From Notoacmeibacter ruber (GTDB lineage: Bacteria; Pseudomonadota; Alphaproteobacteria; Rhizobiales; Rhizobiaceae), in assembly GCF_003668555.1 (NCBI RefSeq), contig NZ_RCWN01000001.1, positions 1,536,501 through 1,600,500 of the forward strand: 64,000 nucleotides of DNA, in the 5' to 3' direction. Made by a program: the position numbers and the translations under genes. Under the pieces are notes generated by a model. The model worked only from the letters and a program-made list of their open reading frames with translations, was not told where the DNA came from and ran no database searches. Shown in pieces: positions 45,820 to 55,288 of this stretch (its first letter is position 1; every line of letters begins with the position of its first letter).

Positions 45820-47106
45820 ATGCAGCGCTTGGCAAATAATAAGCAGGGCGAAGAAATGGTCGATTCCGCGAGGCACGCGCCCACCGGACAGGCCTTGGGC
45901 CTGCCATTGGGTATCGGTCGCGCAGAGTTCGTTTCGATTCTTGCTCTTCTGATGGCGCTCAATGCCTTGGCGATCGATATCATCCTGCCCGCCTTTCGAC
46001 CGATCGCCGATGAATTCAACCTGCAGCAATCGACGGACACGCAATTCACCATCCTGGCCTATCTGATCGGTTTTGGCGCGGCTCAACCGTTCTTCGGACC
46101 GATTTCGGATCGCTTCGGGCGAAAGATGCCCATGGTGTTCGGCATCGTCACATATATTCTTTGCGCAGCGGCGGGCGCACTCGCTCCGACCTACGAATTG
46201 CTCCTGCTTTCCCGCGTCATCCAGGGCATCGGCGCCGCATCGACACGAATCATCGCCTTTTCGATCATTCGCGATACGCATGAAGGTCGTGCCATGGCAT
46301 CGATCATGAGCCTCGTGCTGATGGTCTTTATGACGGTTCCCGTGATTGCGCCGGCGATTGGCGAGCTCATTGTCCTCTTCGCCGACTGGCAGTGGATCTT
46401 CGCTGCCATGTCGCTCATCGCCCTCATATGTGGGCTTTGGACATGGTTCCGCATGCCCGAGACCCTTCCTGTGGAAAGGCGGCGCCCTCTGACGGGGCGC
46501 AACGTGATCGAAGCGTTCCGCATCGTTCTGACCACACATTCGGCTTTCTGGTACGCGTTCGCCGCCGCCGGGGCGTTTTCCGTGCTCTTCGCCTATATCA
46601 ATGTCGCCCAGCCCATCCTGGCCGATTATTATGAGCTTAACCGTTGGTTTCCTGTCGCGTTCGCCGTGGTCGCGGGCCTGATGGCGTGCACATCCTACAC
46701 CAACTCGCGTCTGGTGCAGAAACTCGGACAGCGAACCATTTCGCACGCGGCTTTGTGCACACAGCTTATCGTGACCGGCATCTTCGTTCTCAGTGCCGCT
46801 TTCTTCGACGTGCCACTCTGGCTGTTCATCGTGCTGTCCAGCTTGATCATGACGAGCTTCAGCCTGATGGGAGCCAACTTCAATTCTCTCGCGATGGAAG
46901 ACGTCGGCCATGTCGCCGGCTCCGCCTCGTCTATCCTTGGCTTCACCCAGACGGTCATCGGCGGAATTGTCGGCACCGCCGTGGGTCAGCTATGGAATGG
47001 TACGCTCCTGCCCGTAGCTTTCGGTTTCGCGGCTATATCGCTTTCGACTCTCGCAATCGTCCTGATTGGCGAGAAAGGAGAGCTTTTCGGCAGCGGAGAA
47101 AGCTGA
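45820..47106 (+). CDS. Multidrug effflux MFS transporter, Bcr/CflA type
   Basis: 428 residues from the ATG at 45820 (AAGAGG upstream), another plausible start being Met at 45856. Twelve hydrophobic helices with the DHA1/Bcr-CflA pattern: DIILPAFRPIADEFNL in helix 1-2, the antiporter motif PFFGPISDRFGRKMPM after helix 2, and RVIQGIGAASTRIIAFSIIRD in helix 4. Members export bicyclomycin, chloramphenicol, cysteine or other compounds using the proton gradient. The substrate here is unknown. Convergent with ttcA. Confidence 0.88.
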   Translation: MQRLANNKQGEEMVDSARHAPTGQALGLPLGIGRAEFVSILALLMALNALAIDIILPAFRPIADEFNLQQSTDTQFTILAYLIGFGAAQPFFGPISDRFGRKMPMVFGIVTYILCAAAGALAPTYELLLLSRVIQGIGAASTRIIAFSIIRDTHEGRAMASIMSLVLMVFMTVPVIAPAIGELIVLFADWQWIFAAMSLIALICGLWTWFRMPETLPVERRRPLTGRNVIEAFRIVLTTHSAFWYAFAAAGAFSVLFAYINVAQPILADYYELNRWFPVAFAVVAGLMACTSYTNSRLVQKLGQRTISHAALCTQLIVTGIFVLSAAFFDVPLWLFIVLSSLIMTSFSLMGANFNSLAMEDVGHVAGSASSILGFTQTVIGGIVGTAVGQLWNGTLLPVAFGFAAISLSTLAIVLIGEKGELFGSGES

Positions 47107-47108
47107 AT

Positions 47109-47999
47109 CTATTCAGCAGGGTCGGCCGTCGGATCCTGCACAGTTGCTGCCGCCAGGCCGGCGAAATCGAACAATGACCGGTCCAGCATCTGGCTTGGGC
47201 GTATATTGGCCATGGCGCGGATCATCGTATCCTTGCGTCCCGGCATGCGCCGTTCGATATCCTCAATCATGACCTTCATCGCATTTCTTTGAAGGCCGTC
47301 CTGCGAGCCGCAGAGATCGCAGGGAATGATCGGGAACAAGAGGGCATCTGCCAGCTTCGTCATATCGGCCTCGGCGCAGAAGGCGAGAGGACGCAGCACT
47401 TCCACATCCCCGTCGTCATTCAGCAGTTTCGGCGGCATGGCCGCCAGACGCCCACCATGGAAGAGATTCATGAAGAACGTCTCCAGAATGTCCTCTCGAT
47501 GGTGGCCGAGGACGAGCGCGGAACAGCCCTCTTCCCGCGCAATGCGGTAGAGATGGCCCCGGCGCAACCGCGAACAAAGCGAACAATAGGTAGCATTGTC
47601 CGAGAGTTTATCCGTAACAATCGAATAGGTATCCCGATATTCGATGCGGTGGGGCACACCATTGGCGCTCAGCCAATCGGGCAGAATATGCTTGGGAAAA
47701 TTCGGTTGGCCCTGATCGAGATTACAGGCCAGAAGCTCCACCGGCAGGAGGCCACGCCATTTAAGGTCGAGTAATAAGGCCAGCAACCCATAGGAATCCT
47801 TGCCGCCGGACAGCGCCACCAGCCAGCGCTCCCCGGGACGGATCATCCCGTAATCATCCATCACCTGTCTGATCTGACGGATCAGACGCTTGCGAAGCTT
47901 GTTGAATTCCACCGAAGTCGGCGCGTCACGAAAGAGAGGCGGTAGCTCGCTGGCCTCGACCGAACTCTCATGCGTGGCGATACTCATGGCTTCCACCAA
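47109..47999 (-). CDS. ttcA: tRNA 2-thiocytidine(32) synthetase TtcA
   Basis: 296 residues. It thiolates cytidine 32 in a group of tRNAs using ATP and a [4Fe-4S] cluster. The PP-loop SGGKDS is near residue 67, and the two CxxC pairs that bind the cluster are [11 protein letters not shown] and [27 protein letters not shown] is the conserved catalytic-domain helix. The start Met1 (47999) or Met5 gives the usual length. It is followed leftward by the Bcr-type exporter stop in a tight convergent layout. Confidence 0.94.
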   Translation of the reverse strand: MVEAMSIATHESSVEASELPPLFRDAPTSVEFNKLRKRLIRQIRQVMDDYGMIRPGERWLVALSGGKDSYGLLALLLDLKWRGLLPVELLACNLDQGQPNFPKHILPDWLSANGVPHRIEYRDTYSIVTDKLSDNATYCSLCSRLRRGHLYRIAREEGCSALVLGHHREDILETFFMNLFHGGRLAAMPPKLLNDDGDVEVLRPLAFCAEADMTKLADALLFPIIPCDLCGSQDGLQRNAMKVMIEDIERRMPGRKDTMIRAMANIRPSQMLDRSLFDFAGLAAATVQDPTADPAE

Positions 48000-48025
48000 A
48001 GCTGTTTGAATTCGTAGCCCATAGC

Positions 48026-48053
48026 AAAAGGGCCGCCCGATGGCAGCCCTTTT
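48026..48053 (-). terminator. Terminator after rpsD
   Basis: The stem AAAAGGGC/GCCCTTTT, with an inner GCC-CGAT-GGC pairing, sits 26 bp beyond the rpsD stop and before the ttcA start. On the minus strand it runs out in TTTT. It separates rpsD from ttcA. Confidence 0.75.
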
Positions 48054-48078
48054 CCAAAATTCGAAGAAGGCGTCGCGT

Positions 48079-48696
48079 TTAGCGCGAGTAGAACTCGACG
48101 ACCAGGTTCGGTTCCATCACGACAGCATAGGGCACGTCGCTGAGGCTCGGTACGCGAACGTAAGTTGCAGTCATCTTGCTGTGATCGGCCTCAATGTAAT
48201 CCGGCACGTCACGCTCTGCGAGCTGCACGGCTTCCAGAACAGCTACGTTCTGCTTGGACTTTTCGCGAACTTCGATCACGTCACCGGCACGGCAACGGTA
48301 GGACGGGATGTTGACCCGCCTGCCGTTGACCAGAACATGGCCGTGATTGACGAACTGACGGGCTGCGAAAACGGTCGGCACGAACTTCGCGCGATAGACA
48401 ACAGCGTCCAGACGGCTTTCGAGAAGACCGATCAGATTGTCCGGCGTATCGCCCTTGCGGCGGGTCGCTTCTTCGTAGGTGTGGCGGAACTGCTTTTCGG
48501 AAATGTCGCCATAGAAGCCCTTGAGCTTCTGCTTGGCGCGCAGCTGAATGCCGAAGTCGGACAGCTTGCCCTTGCGGCGCTGGCCGTGCTCACCGGGGCC
48601 GTATTCACGGCGGTTTACGGGAGACTTGGGACGGCCCCAGATGTTTTCGCCCATACGGCGATCGATTTTGTATTTTGCAGATTCGCGCTTGCTCAT
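48079..48696 (-). CDS. rpsD: 30S ribosomal protein S4
   Basis: 205 residues from the ATG at 48696 (GAGAGGAA upstream); an in-frame ATG five codons earlier is less likely. Primary 16S rRNA-binding protein. It begins [20 protein letters not shown], has the S4 RNA-binding domain ([41 protein letters not shown]), and the C-terminal [18 protein letters not shown]. It lacks the N-terminal zinc cysteines, so it is the zinc-independent form. It is a lone rpsD away from the main ribosomal operon, as usual in Hyphomicrobiales. Confidence 0.97.
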   Translation of the reverse strand: MSKRESAKYKIDRRMGENIWGRPKSPVNRREYGPGEHGQRRKGKLSDFGIQLRAKQKLKGFYGDISEKQFRHTYEEATRRKGDTPDNLIGLLESRLDAVVYRAKFVPTVFAARQFVNHGHVLVNGRRVNIPSYRCRAGDVIEVREKSKQNVAVLEAVQLAERDVPDYIEADHSKMTATYVRVPSLSDVPYAVVMEPNLVVEFYSR

Positions 48697-48829
48697 CGCA
48701 TTTCCTCTCAAAAAGTTAGCGCCAACACTTCAAGTGTTGAACGAAGGAAACGCGCCCTCCTCTGCCCGATCTCTCGGACTGACAGGCCGACCCACGCACG
48801 CATTGCGGTTGAAGGCCACGGGACACGTC

Positions 48830-48860
48830 AAAAAAGACACCGGCCTTGAAGCAGAGCCGG
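48830..48860 (-). terminator. Leftward intrinsic terminator after the HxlR regulator gene
   Basis: On the minus strand a stem CCGGC/GCCGG with a loop of 11 bases is followed by TGTCTTTTTT, 53-83 bp after the regulator stop. It isolates the HxlR gene from rpsD, which is read in the same direction. Confidence 0.75.
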
Positions 48861-48912
48861 CATCGGGTGTTCGTCTATTGTGAGAGCTCGGAAAAGTCAA
48901 CGCTTGGGACGA

Positions 48913-49326
48913 TCAGCTGCCCTGCCCCTGATCACGGTCGAAGCGAGCCTGGGCATCGCGTAAACGGCTCCTATTTTCCGCGGCCCAATTCCCCAAAGCA
49001 GAGATGGGCTGGGCAAGCGACTGGCCGAAGGTGGTTAGCCGATATTCAACAGATGGCGGCGTCGTATCAAACACTGTGCGGCTGACCAGTCCGTCTCGCT
49101 CGAGCGACCGAAGGGTCACCGTCAGCATACGCTGGGAGATGCCCTCGACCTGACGCTTTAGCTCATTGAACCGCATTGGCTTCGGCTGCAACGTGAAGAT
49201 CACGTAGAGGCTCCATTTGTCACCAATGCGGGTGAGCACTTCGCGAACCGGACAGCTTCCCCCGTCAAAGACGAAACCCGGATTTGTCTTCAGCAGCGGC
49301 GTTGCCGCCTCTCCTATCGGCTTCAT
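48913..49326 (-). CDS. HxlR-family transcriptional regulator
   Basis: 137 residues from the ATG at 49326 (GAAGGTGGAG upstream); a 42-residue longer frame has weaker initiation. The HxlR winged helix is clear: CPVREVLTRIGDKWSLYVIFTL, LKRQVEGISQRMLTVTLRSLERDGLVSRT and PPSVEYRLTTFG. The Cys in GGSCPVREV is the usual sensory cysteine of redox or quinone-responsive HxlR/YodB-type regulators. It is divergent from an NAD(P)-binding oxidoreductase gene that it probably controls, with a palindrome between them. Confidence 0.92.
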   Translation of the reverse strand: MKPIGEAATPLLKTNPGFVFDGGSCPVREVLTRIGDKWSLYVIFTLQPKPMRFNELKRQVEGISQRMLTVTLRSLERDGLVSRTVFDTTPPSVEYRLTTFGQSLAQPISALGNWAAENRSRLRDAQARFDRDQGQGS

Positions 49327-49434
49327 CTCCACCTTCGTTCTCCTGCATTGAGACCTGACATCGCGCGGTTCCTTCAGGGTGACCACCTTCTTTGAAAGTG
49401 CCTCCTTACGGATCTGACGATGAGGATCTATGTA

Positions 49435-49449
49435 GTTACTGATCGTAAC
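49435..49449. promoter_or_regulatory. Candidate HxlR operator
   Basis: The palindrome GTTAC-TGATC-GTAAC, flanked by T and A outer pairs, lies between the two divergent starts, 65-79 bp before the oxidoreductase ATG. Spaced GTTAC/GTAAC-type palindromes are the sort of site known for HxlR-like regulators, so it is a probable control site for both genes. Confidence 0.5.
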
Positions 49450-49513
49450 CAAATACCATTTCCAAACCGCCTATGCCAGCGCGTCGGATCTAAAGAAAGC
49501 AAGGAGAAGTGAA

Positions 49514-50164
49514 ATGAAGATCGTACTCATCGGAGCGACCGGCATGGTCGGAAGCGACGTGCTGAAAGAGGCGACATCGCGCGGACATGACGTGACGGCG
49601 ATCGTCCGGGAGACCGCAAAACTGCCAGAGGGCGAAAAGATAACGCTCCTCTCTCTGGATATCCATCAGGAAGAAGACCTGAAAAAGGCTCTATCGGACG
49701 CCGATGTGCTGATTTCCGCCTTCAATCCCGGATGGGACGACCCGGAGATCTATCAGCATCATCTCGAAGGCAGTCGCACGATCGCACGAGCGGCTCAGCA
49801 GGCCGGCATTCGTCTGATCATGGTCGGTGGCGCCGGTTCGCTCTACGCGCCGGACGGGAGCCAGTTCGTGGATGGCGAAGCGTTTCCGGACGAATGGCGC
49901 GCCGGCGCAAAGGCCGCTCGCGATATTCTGAAAGAACTGGAGAATGGCGATTTCTCGCCACTCGACTGGTCCTTTGTATCGCCGGCTTTCGAGCTATCAC
50001 CGGGCAAAAAAAAAGGTGGCTTTGAACTCGGCAAGGACCATCCGGTCGCCGACGCGGAAGGCCGAAGCAGGATCAGCAGCGGCGACCTGGCGGAAGCTAT
50101 CGTCGATGAAGCGGAAACACCACGGCACACTGGCGAGCGCTTTACGCTCGCTTACGCAGCCTGA
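49514..50164 (+). CDS. NAD(P)H-binding oxidoreductase (YwnB/NmrA-like)
   Basis: 216 residues. An atypical short-chain dehydrogenase with MKIVLIGATGMVGSDVLKEATSRGHDVTAIVR, whose GxTGxxG-type loop binds NAD(P). The extended family acts as NAD(P)H-dependent reductases or redox sensors. It has a long SDR-a-like C-terminus lacking the YxxxK motif. Divergent from an HxlR regulator, the usual arrangement for stress-inducible reductases, and probably repressed by it. A decayed cupin gene faces it from the other side. Confidence 0.88.
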   Translation: MKIVLIGATGMVGSDVLKEATSRGHDVTAIVRETAKLPEGEKITLLSLDIHQEEDLKKALSDADVLISAFNPGWDDPEIYQHHLEGSRTIARAAQQAGIRLIMVGGAGSLYAPDGSQFVDGEAFPDEWRAGAKAARDILKELENGDFSPLDWSFVSPAFELSPGKKKGGFELGKDHPVADAEGRSRISSGDLAEAIVDEAETPRHTGERFTLAYAA

Positions 50165-50168
50165 CGCA

Positions 50169-50445
50169 TCAGCAAGGCTCGCTTTCAGCTGGAGCGGGCC
50201 TTGCCTTTTCATAATTCGTATCTCTGACAGGCTCCAGTCACTCGACCGCGGAACCACTCTGCTTCTCTTGGATGGCGATATGGCTCATCGCGGCAGTTAC
50301 TGTCGCGCCATGCCAGTGTTTCTCGCCGGATGGAAACCGGATCACGTCGCCCGGCGATATCGTTTCGACCGGTCGCCCTCGCGTTGGACACAGCCACAGC
50401 AGAGTAATCCCGCAACGGCTGAGATCCGCTCCGCTTGATTTCCAT
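50169..50445 (-). pseudogene. Degraded cupin-domain gene (fragment of CMD/cupin family)
   Basis: Not one ORF, but the minus strand shows a coherent cupin split over frames. An N-terminus [10 protein letters not shown] opens at 50445. A missing stretch follows, then [12 protein letters not shown] in another frame, then after a one-base shift [20 protein letters not shown] and [18 protein letters not shown], which are the second cupin motif. An in-frame TGA sits where this family normally has Trp (SAVE-stop-LEPVRDTNY). This implies a deletion, a frameshift and a nonsense change. The family makes small quercetinase-like or carboxymuconolactone-associated cupins; this copy is dead. Confidence 0.75.
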
Positions 50446-50570
50446 CATGGCCTCCTTTGGCGCAACTGGAGAGATTAGATGGTGCGGGCGACATGGAAGT
50501 CATCCTCTGAACGAAAGAGGCGCACATGGATAAGCTCCACGCGCGCCCCGTACTGCATCTTGAAACGGGA

Positions 50571-52532
50571 TCAGACGCCGATCTTGCCGCCATCCTGCTT
50601 GGTGATCACCACCACGGAGGGGCGAACCGGAAGATCATCGCTGAAGTCCGGCCAACGCGTCGCCGGCTTTTCAAAGGTCGCCAGACCGGCGTCTCCCGGG
50701 TGCTGCACAGCGAGGAAGAGCGTCTCCCCATTGGGCGTAAAGACAGGGCCGCACATTTCCGCACCCACCGGGCAGCGGAAGAACAGTTTCGACGTCGCGC
50801 GATCCTCGCCTTCCGTTCCAACGGCCCAGAGACCATCGGTCCGGCCCGTCTTCTCCTCGCTGTTGCCATCCGTCGAGACCCACAGGCGTCCGTCGGCATC
50901 GACTGCGGCGTTGTCCGGCATCCCGAACCAGCCATTCTCGCTGGTTGCCGGAGAGAAGGTCGCACCCACCTCGGCAATGGATGGATCACCACATTTCAGC
51001 AGGATTTCCCACGTCGATTTGGTGGAGGCGAAATCGCCGTCGGTCTCGGTGATTTCGATGATATGCCCGAACGCATTGTCCGCACGTGGGTTGGCCGGAT
51101 TGGTGTCGCCCTCCTCACGTTTGGTATTGTTGGTAAGCATGACATAGACCTTGCCGGTCTCGGTGTTCGGCTGCACATCTTCGGGGCGGTCCATCTTCGT
51201 CGCGCCAAGAAGGTCAGCCGCGCGACGCGTTTCCACCAGAACATCGGCCTGGCTTTCGAAGCCATTTTCAGAGGTCAGCGGCCCCTCGCCATGAACGAGC
51301 GGCATCCATTCGACGGTGCCGTCCTCGTCGAATCGAGCAACGTGCAAGGTGCCCTCGTCAAGAAGGTCCATATTCGCCTGCCGGTTGTCATCATCGATCG
51401 TGCCGCTGGTCACGAACTTGTAGACGTAATCGAACCGCTCATCGTCACCGGAGTACGAGACAGCGCGGCCATCCTTGTTGCGGATCGTCTCGCAGCCTTC
51501 GTGCTTGTACCGGCCAAGCGCGGTACGTTTCTTCGGTATCGCGTTGGGATCCATCGGGTCGACTTCGACGATCCAGCCGAAGCGATTCGGCTCGTTCGGC
51601 TCTTTCGACAGGTCGAACCGATCGTGGAACTTGCCCCAATTGTACCAACCGCCTGGAACGCCCATACGTTCGTAATTGGCAGCTTCCTTGTGATCGGCGG
51701 GCAGTTCGCCAAGAAAATAACCGTGGGTATTTTCCTCGGCCATGAGGTAGGTGCCCCATGGCGTCACGCCACCGGCGCAATTGTTCAGTGTACCGAAGAC
51801 CTTGCGGCCGGTTTCGTCTGCACTGGTCTGCAGCCGGGGATGACCTGCAGCCGGGCCTGAAATCTCCATCGGCGTATTGACGCTGATGCGACGGTTCATC
51901 TCGCCGTCACGAACCGGCGACCAGGAACCGTCGGCCCCTTTCTGAATCTCGATGATGGTGCCGCCATGCGCCGCCATCTCGATGTCGACCATATCCTTGG
52001 TCCATTCGTCGATGACGATTTCGTCATCACGCTCCACAGCCGCACCCGGGAACATGAGCTCCGGATTGGTGTATTCATGATTCACGACCAGCAGACCGCG
52101 GTCATCGCTGCCGTCCAGCGGGATGAAGCCGACATAGTCATTGTTGTAGCCAAACTGCTTTTCCTGCGCGGCAGGCGTTTGATTTTTCGGATCAAACTCC
52201 GGTGCATCGGCCAGGACCGGGTCGCCCCAGCGCAACAGGATATTGGCATTGTAGCCCGGCGCGACACGGTGATTTTCGTCGCTGCCTGCCGCGATCTCCT
52301 CAAATGAGAAGGCGCTGGCTTTCTCTTGGGCATGCGCCTCGTCGGCTGCCATCAGCGCGAGTGGGCTGACCGTGACCGCGATGGCGCTGGTCGCCAGGGT
52401 GCCCTGAAGAAATCCGCGGCGCGAATAGCGGCGATTGATGATATCGCCCATCGTCGGATTGTCGGCAGCATTGCGCCCCACATCTTCGGTAGCTTCCCGT
52501 TTCTCGGTCGGTGTCTGGATCATTTTCGACAT
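50571..52532 (-). CDS. phoX: PhoX-type alkaline phosphatase (DUF839)
   Basis: 653 residues from the ATG at 52532 (a Met seven codons earlier is possible). The N-terminus has a Tat signal: SRRGFLQG at residues 37-44, then a hydrophobic segment, ending near AHA, so it is exported folded to the periplasm. The rest is DUF839/PhoX: GDPVLADAPEFDP, NHEYTNPELMFPG, CAGGVTPWGTYLMAEEN, GRYKHEGC and DNAAVDADGRLWVSTDGN. PhoX enzymes release phosphate from organic esters using Fe3+ and Ca2+. A Pho-box-like repeat lies 59 bp upstream, suggesting control by PhoB. Confidence 0.94.
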   Translation of the reverse strand: MSKMIQTPTEKREATEDVGRNAADNPTMGDIINRRYSRRGFLQGTLATSAIAVTVSPLALMAADEAHAQEKASAFSFEEIAAGSDENHRVAPGYNANILLRWGDPVLADAPEFDPKNQTPAAQEKQFGYNNDYVGFIPLDGSDDRGLLVVNHEYTNPELMFPGAAVERDDEIVIDEWTKDMVDIEMAAHGGTIIEIQKGADGSWSPVRDGEMNRRISVNTPMEISGPAAGHPRLQTSADETGRKVFGTLNNCAGGVTPWGTYLMAEENTHGYFLGELPADHKEAANYERMGVPGGWYNWGKFHDRFDLSKEPNEPNRFGWIVEVDPMDPNAIPKKRTALGRYKHEGCETIRNKDGRAVSYSGDDERFDYVYKFVTSGTIDDDNRQANMDLLDEGTLHVARFDEDGTVEWMPLVHGEGPLTSENGFESQADVLVETRRAADLLGATKMDRPEDVQPNTETGKVYVMLTNNTKREEGDTNPANPRADNAFGHIIEITETDGDFASTKSTWEILLKCGDPSIAEVGATFSPATSENGWFGMPDNAAVDADGRLWVSTDGNSEEKTGRTDGLWAVGTEGEDRATSKLFFRCPVGAEMCGPVFTPNGETLFLAVQHPGDAGLATFEKPATRWPDFSDDLPVRPSVVVITKQDGGKIGV

Positions 52533-52590
52533 TTTCGGCTCCCCATTCTTCAAGAAGGTATTGCGTCCGAATGCCGACTACATCAGCCGC

Positions 52591-52608
52591 ATGACACAGC
52601 TGTAACAG
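52591..52608 (-). promoter_or_regulatory. Pho-box-like direct repeat upstream of phoX
   Basis: On the minus strand the 18 bases CTGTTACAGCTGTGTCAT hold two 7-base units at the 11-bp period of PhoB sites: CTGTTAC matches CTGTCAT at 5 of 7 positions and GTGTCAT at 6 of 7. The site is about 60 bp before the phoX start, a normal place for PhoB activation. Confidence 0.5.
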
Positions 52609-52740
52609 CCGGTCACCGATTTCGGACTCCACTGCATTTTCAGACAGGGGACCAGCGCTCTTGAATCCGGCTGGACTTCCGCTCCCTGCTAAATCAGAAG
52701 GGCGGCTGCCGACTGCCCGCCCCCGAAGAAAGAGCGCTTC

Positions 52741-53628
52741 ATGATCTACGAACTGGCCGCACTATGCGCCGCATTATGCTGGGCGTTTGCGGGCATCATT
52801 TCGCACGGCCCCTCCACGAAGCTTGGCGCCGTTGCGTTCGTTCGCCTGCGGCTCGTGATCGTTTCAGTGCTTTTCGCGTTCTGGGTGGCTTTCACAGGCT
52901 CGTGGTCGACCCTGTCGGCAGAAGCGACGGGCGGTCTTGTCATTTCAGGTCTTGTCGGCATCTTTCTGGGGGACTGGGCGCTTTTCGCGACAATGAACCG
53001 TCTTGGACCGAGGCTGACCGCCATTCTGTTTTCGCTCAACGCGCCGATGGCGGTCATTCTCGGATGGTTGGTTCTGGACGAACGGCTGAAGCCCATTTCC
53101 ATGTTCGCGATCGGCCTGACGCTGGTGGGCGTGATCCTGGCCGTCTTCTTCGGAAGGCGGGCTTCCCAGCGGCACATATTCGAAACCACCCAAGGACGTC
53201 TGGACGTTGGCATCGCACTCGGTCTGACTGCTGCGTTCTGTCAGGCCGCCGCGTCGCTGATCGCGCGGCCCGTCATGGCCGCAGGACCGGATCCGGTCGC
53301 TGCTTCACTCGTTCGACTCGCAACGGGCGCGATCGCGCTCAGCCTGCTGATGATATTTGTGCGATCCACCCGTCAAAAAGCCCCGCTCGACCGCAGCACG
53401 ATCATCGTCGTCGTCATATCCGCGCTTCTCGCCATGGCACTTGGGATGACTCTCGTTCTGTTCGCGCTTGTCGGTGGAGAAGTGGGTATCGTCTCTACGT
53501 TGACGGCGACGACGCCGGTTCTCATCCTGCCCTTGCTCTGGATCACAACCCACGAACGACCGGCAGCGGGCGCATTTGCCGGCGCCGTGCTGGTCGTCAT
53601 AGGCACGGCACTTCTTTTCAACCGCTGA
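52741..53628 (+). CDS. DMT-family transporter (EamA)
   Basis: 295 residues, ten hydrophobic helices in two EamA repeats. The first repeat has LCAALCWAFAGIISHG and the FARxRL pattern (AFVRLRLVIVSVLFAFW). The second is typical of the group (GALAIDL-type segment LARPVMAAGPDPVAASLVRLATGAIAL). These proteins export or import metabolites; no substrate can be predicted. Tail-to-tail with murI: the stop codon of each touches the other. Confidence 0.85.
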   Translation: MIYELAALCAALCWAFAGIISHGPSTKLGAVAFVRLRLVIVSVLFAFWVAFTGSWSTLSAEATGGLVISGLVGIFLGDWALFATMNRLGPRLTAILFSLNAPMAVILGWLVLDERLKPISMFAIGLTLVGVILAVFFGRRASQRHIFETTQGRLDVGIALGLTAAFCQAAASLIARPVMAAGPDPVAASLVRLATGAIALSLLMIFVRSTRQKAPLDRSTIIVVVISALLAMALGMTLVLFALVGGEVGIVSTLTATTPVLILPLLWITTHERPAAGAFAGAVLVVIGTALLFNR

Positions 53629-54432
53629 CTATTTTCGGACGGGTCCAACGGCGAAGCCGAAGCCCTGCGCCAGCCGGCACAGTTCGGGTGGTGTCCGGCC
53701 CGACGTGAAGACCGCAAGATCCGGCAAATCAGAATGATTGTTCGGCTGCATATCGGTGATCAGGCTGAGCGCGCGGCGAGCGATGGCCTCTGATGTATCG
53801 ATCCAGTCGACCGGCCATGGCGCCACCTTGCGCATCCGGTTGACCAGAAATGGATAATGCGTGCAGGCCAGCACGACGATGTCCGTTCGCTGACCGTCCT
53901 GCTCGACAAAGCACTGCGCGATTTCCTTGCCAACGGCGCCCTCATCGACAAAGCCGTTGCGCATGTAGTGTTCAGCCAGAGCCGCCAGTTTCTCACTGCC
54001 GACAAGACGCACATGCACGCGCGCCGCATAACGGTCGATCAGATCGCGCGTATATTGCCGCTTCACCGTTCCCGGTGTTGCGAGAACCGAGACGAGACCG
54101 GAAACGGTGCGCTCCGCGGCCGGTTTGATGGCCGGGACGGTGCCGACAAAGGCCTGATCGGGAAAGGCATCGCGCAAGGCAGCGATAGCGAGGGTCGAGG
54201 CTGTATTGCAGGCGATGACGATCAGATCGGGCCGATGCTCTGCGATCAGTTGGCCGAACAGTTCGATCATCCGCTCCAGAAGAGCCACCTCCTCCCACGC
54301 GCCATAGGGAAAGGCAGCGTCATCCGCGACATAGATCGAACGATACTCCGGCAGCAGGATCCGCGCTTCTTTGACAACTGAAAGGCCGCCAATGCCGCTG
54401 TCAAAGTAGAGAATCGTTCCCTTTGACCTCAC
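53629..54432 (-). CDS. murI: Glutamate racemase
   Basis: 267 residues, making D-glutamate for peptidoglycan. The two catalytic cysteines are in [12 protein letters not shown] near residue 75 and [11 protein letters not shown] near residue 185, and [13 protein letters not shown] at the N-terminus is the typical first motif. The ATG overlaps the stop of the upstream methyltransferase gene by 4 bp, so the two are coupled, as in many Hyphomicrobiales. Confidence 0.95.
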   Translation of the reverse strand: MRSKGTILYFDSGIGGLSVVKEARILLPEYRSIYVADDAAFPYGAWEEVALLERMIELFGQLIAEHRPDLIVIACNTASTLAIAALRDAFPDQAFVGTVPAIKPAAERTVSGLVSVLATPGTVKRQYTRDLIDRYAARVHVRLVGSEKLAALAEHYMRNGFVDEGAVGKEIAQCFVEQDGQRTDIVVLACTHYPFLVNRMRKVAPWPVDWIDTSEAIARRALSLITDMQPNNHSDLPDLAVFTSGRTPPELCRLAQGFGFAVGPVRK

Positions 54433-55208
54433 TTGTCGTTGCCCTCGGATGGCGCGCCACGCGGTCGAAAGCGGTCAAGCGCCGTGAACACGCCGCGAAG
54501 AACGGCGATCTCGTCAGCCGAAAAGCCAGGTCGCGTGAGAACGGCGCGAAGGTTTTCCATCATCTTCGGTTTTTTCTGTTCGGTCCGGAAATAGCCGCGC
54601 TGATCAAGCGCAGGCTCGAGCCAATCGAACATGGCGTTCAGAACTTGTTTCTCGGCCGGGCGCCTATCAGGCGCTGAGAAATTCGGTCGGTCACTGCGAC
54701 CGCGCGCCAATTCATAGGCCATCAAGAGAACGGCCTGGGCGATGTTGAGGGAAGCGAAAGCCGGATCGACGGGGAACGTCACGATAGCATCGGCCTGCCC
54801 GACCTCTTCATTGTTCAGGCCCCAGCGCTCGCGTCCGAACAGAATGCCGCTTCGTGAGCCGCCCTCGCCGAGCCCGGCGATCTTCTGGCAGGCCTCGACC
54901 GGTCCGAGCACCTCCTTGTGCCCATCGCGTTGACGCGCCGTGGTCGCCAGCACGAAATTCAGATCGGCAATCGCGCTGGGGAGGTCGTCGAAAACCCGTG
55001 CGGCATCGATCACGTGATCGGCCTTTGAAGCTGTCGCGCGAGCACGTTCGTTCGGCCATCCATCCCGGGGGGTAACGAGGCGCAGATCGGCGAGGCCGAA
55101 ATTGGCCATGGCACGGGCCACCATGCCTATATTGTCGCCAAGCTGGGGCTCGACGAGAATGATGGCGGGTTTGAACGACGCGTTATCGCCTGCCGCGTTC
55201 TCGGCCAT
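54429..55208 (-). CDS. tRNA/rRNA 2'-O-methyltransferase, TrmJ/TrmH (SPOUT) family
   Basis: 259 residues with a knotted SPOUT fold. Motif 1 is [22 protein letters not shown] near residue 18, motif 2 [16 protein letters not shown] near 120 and motif 3 [17 protein letters not shown] near 150, the SAM-binding knot. The C-terminal extension beyond the core fits TrmJ/LasT, which methylates position 32 in tRNA; the exact target is not established here. Coupled to murI by a 4-bp overlap, with icd further along in a conserved core block. Confidence 0.9.
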   Translation of the reverse strand: MAENAAGDNASFKPAIILVEPQLGDNIGMVARAMANFGLADLRLVTPRDGWPNERARATASKADHVIDAARVFDDLPSAIADLNFVLATTARQRDGHKEVLGPVEACQKIAGLGEGGSRSGILFGRERWGLNNEEVGQADAIVTFPVDPAFASLNIAQAVLLMAYELARGRSDRPNFSAPDRRPAEKQVLNAMFDWLEPALDQRGYFRTEQKKPKMMENLRAVLTRPGFSADEIAVLRGVFTALDRFRPRGAPSEGNDK

Positions 55209-55288
55209 GCTGTTTCTCCTTTTAGGGAATTAGCCGATACATTACCTCACGGCGCACGCAAAGACGTCGTTATGGTTCCGAAGCAAGC

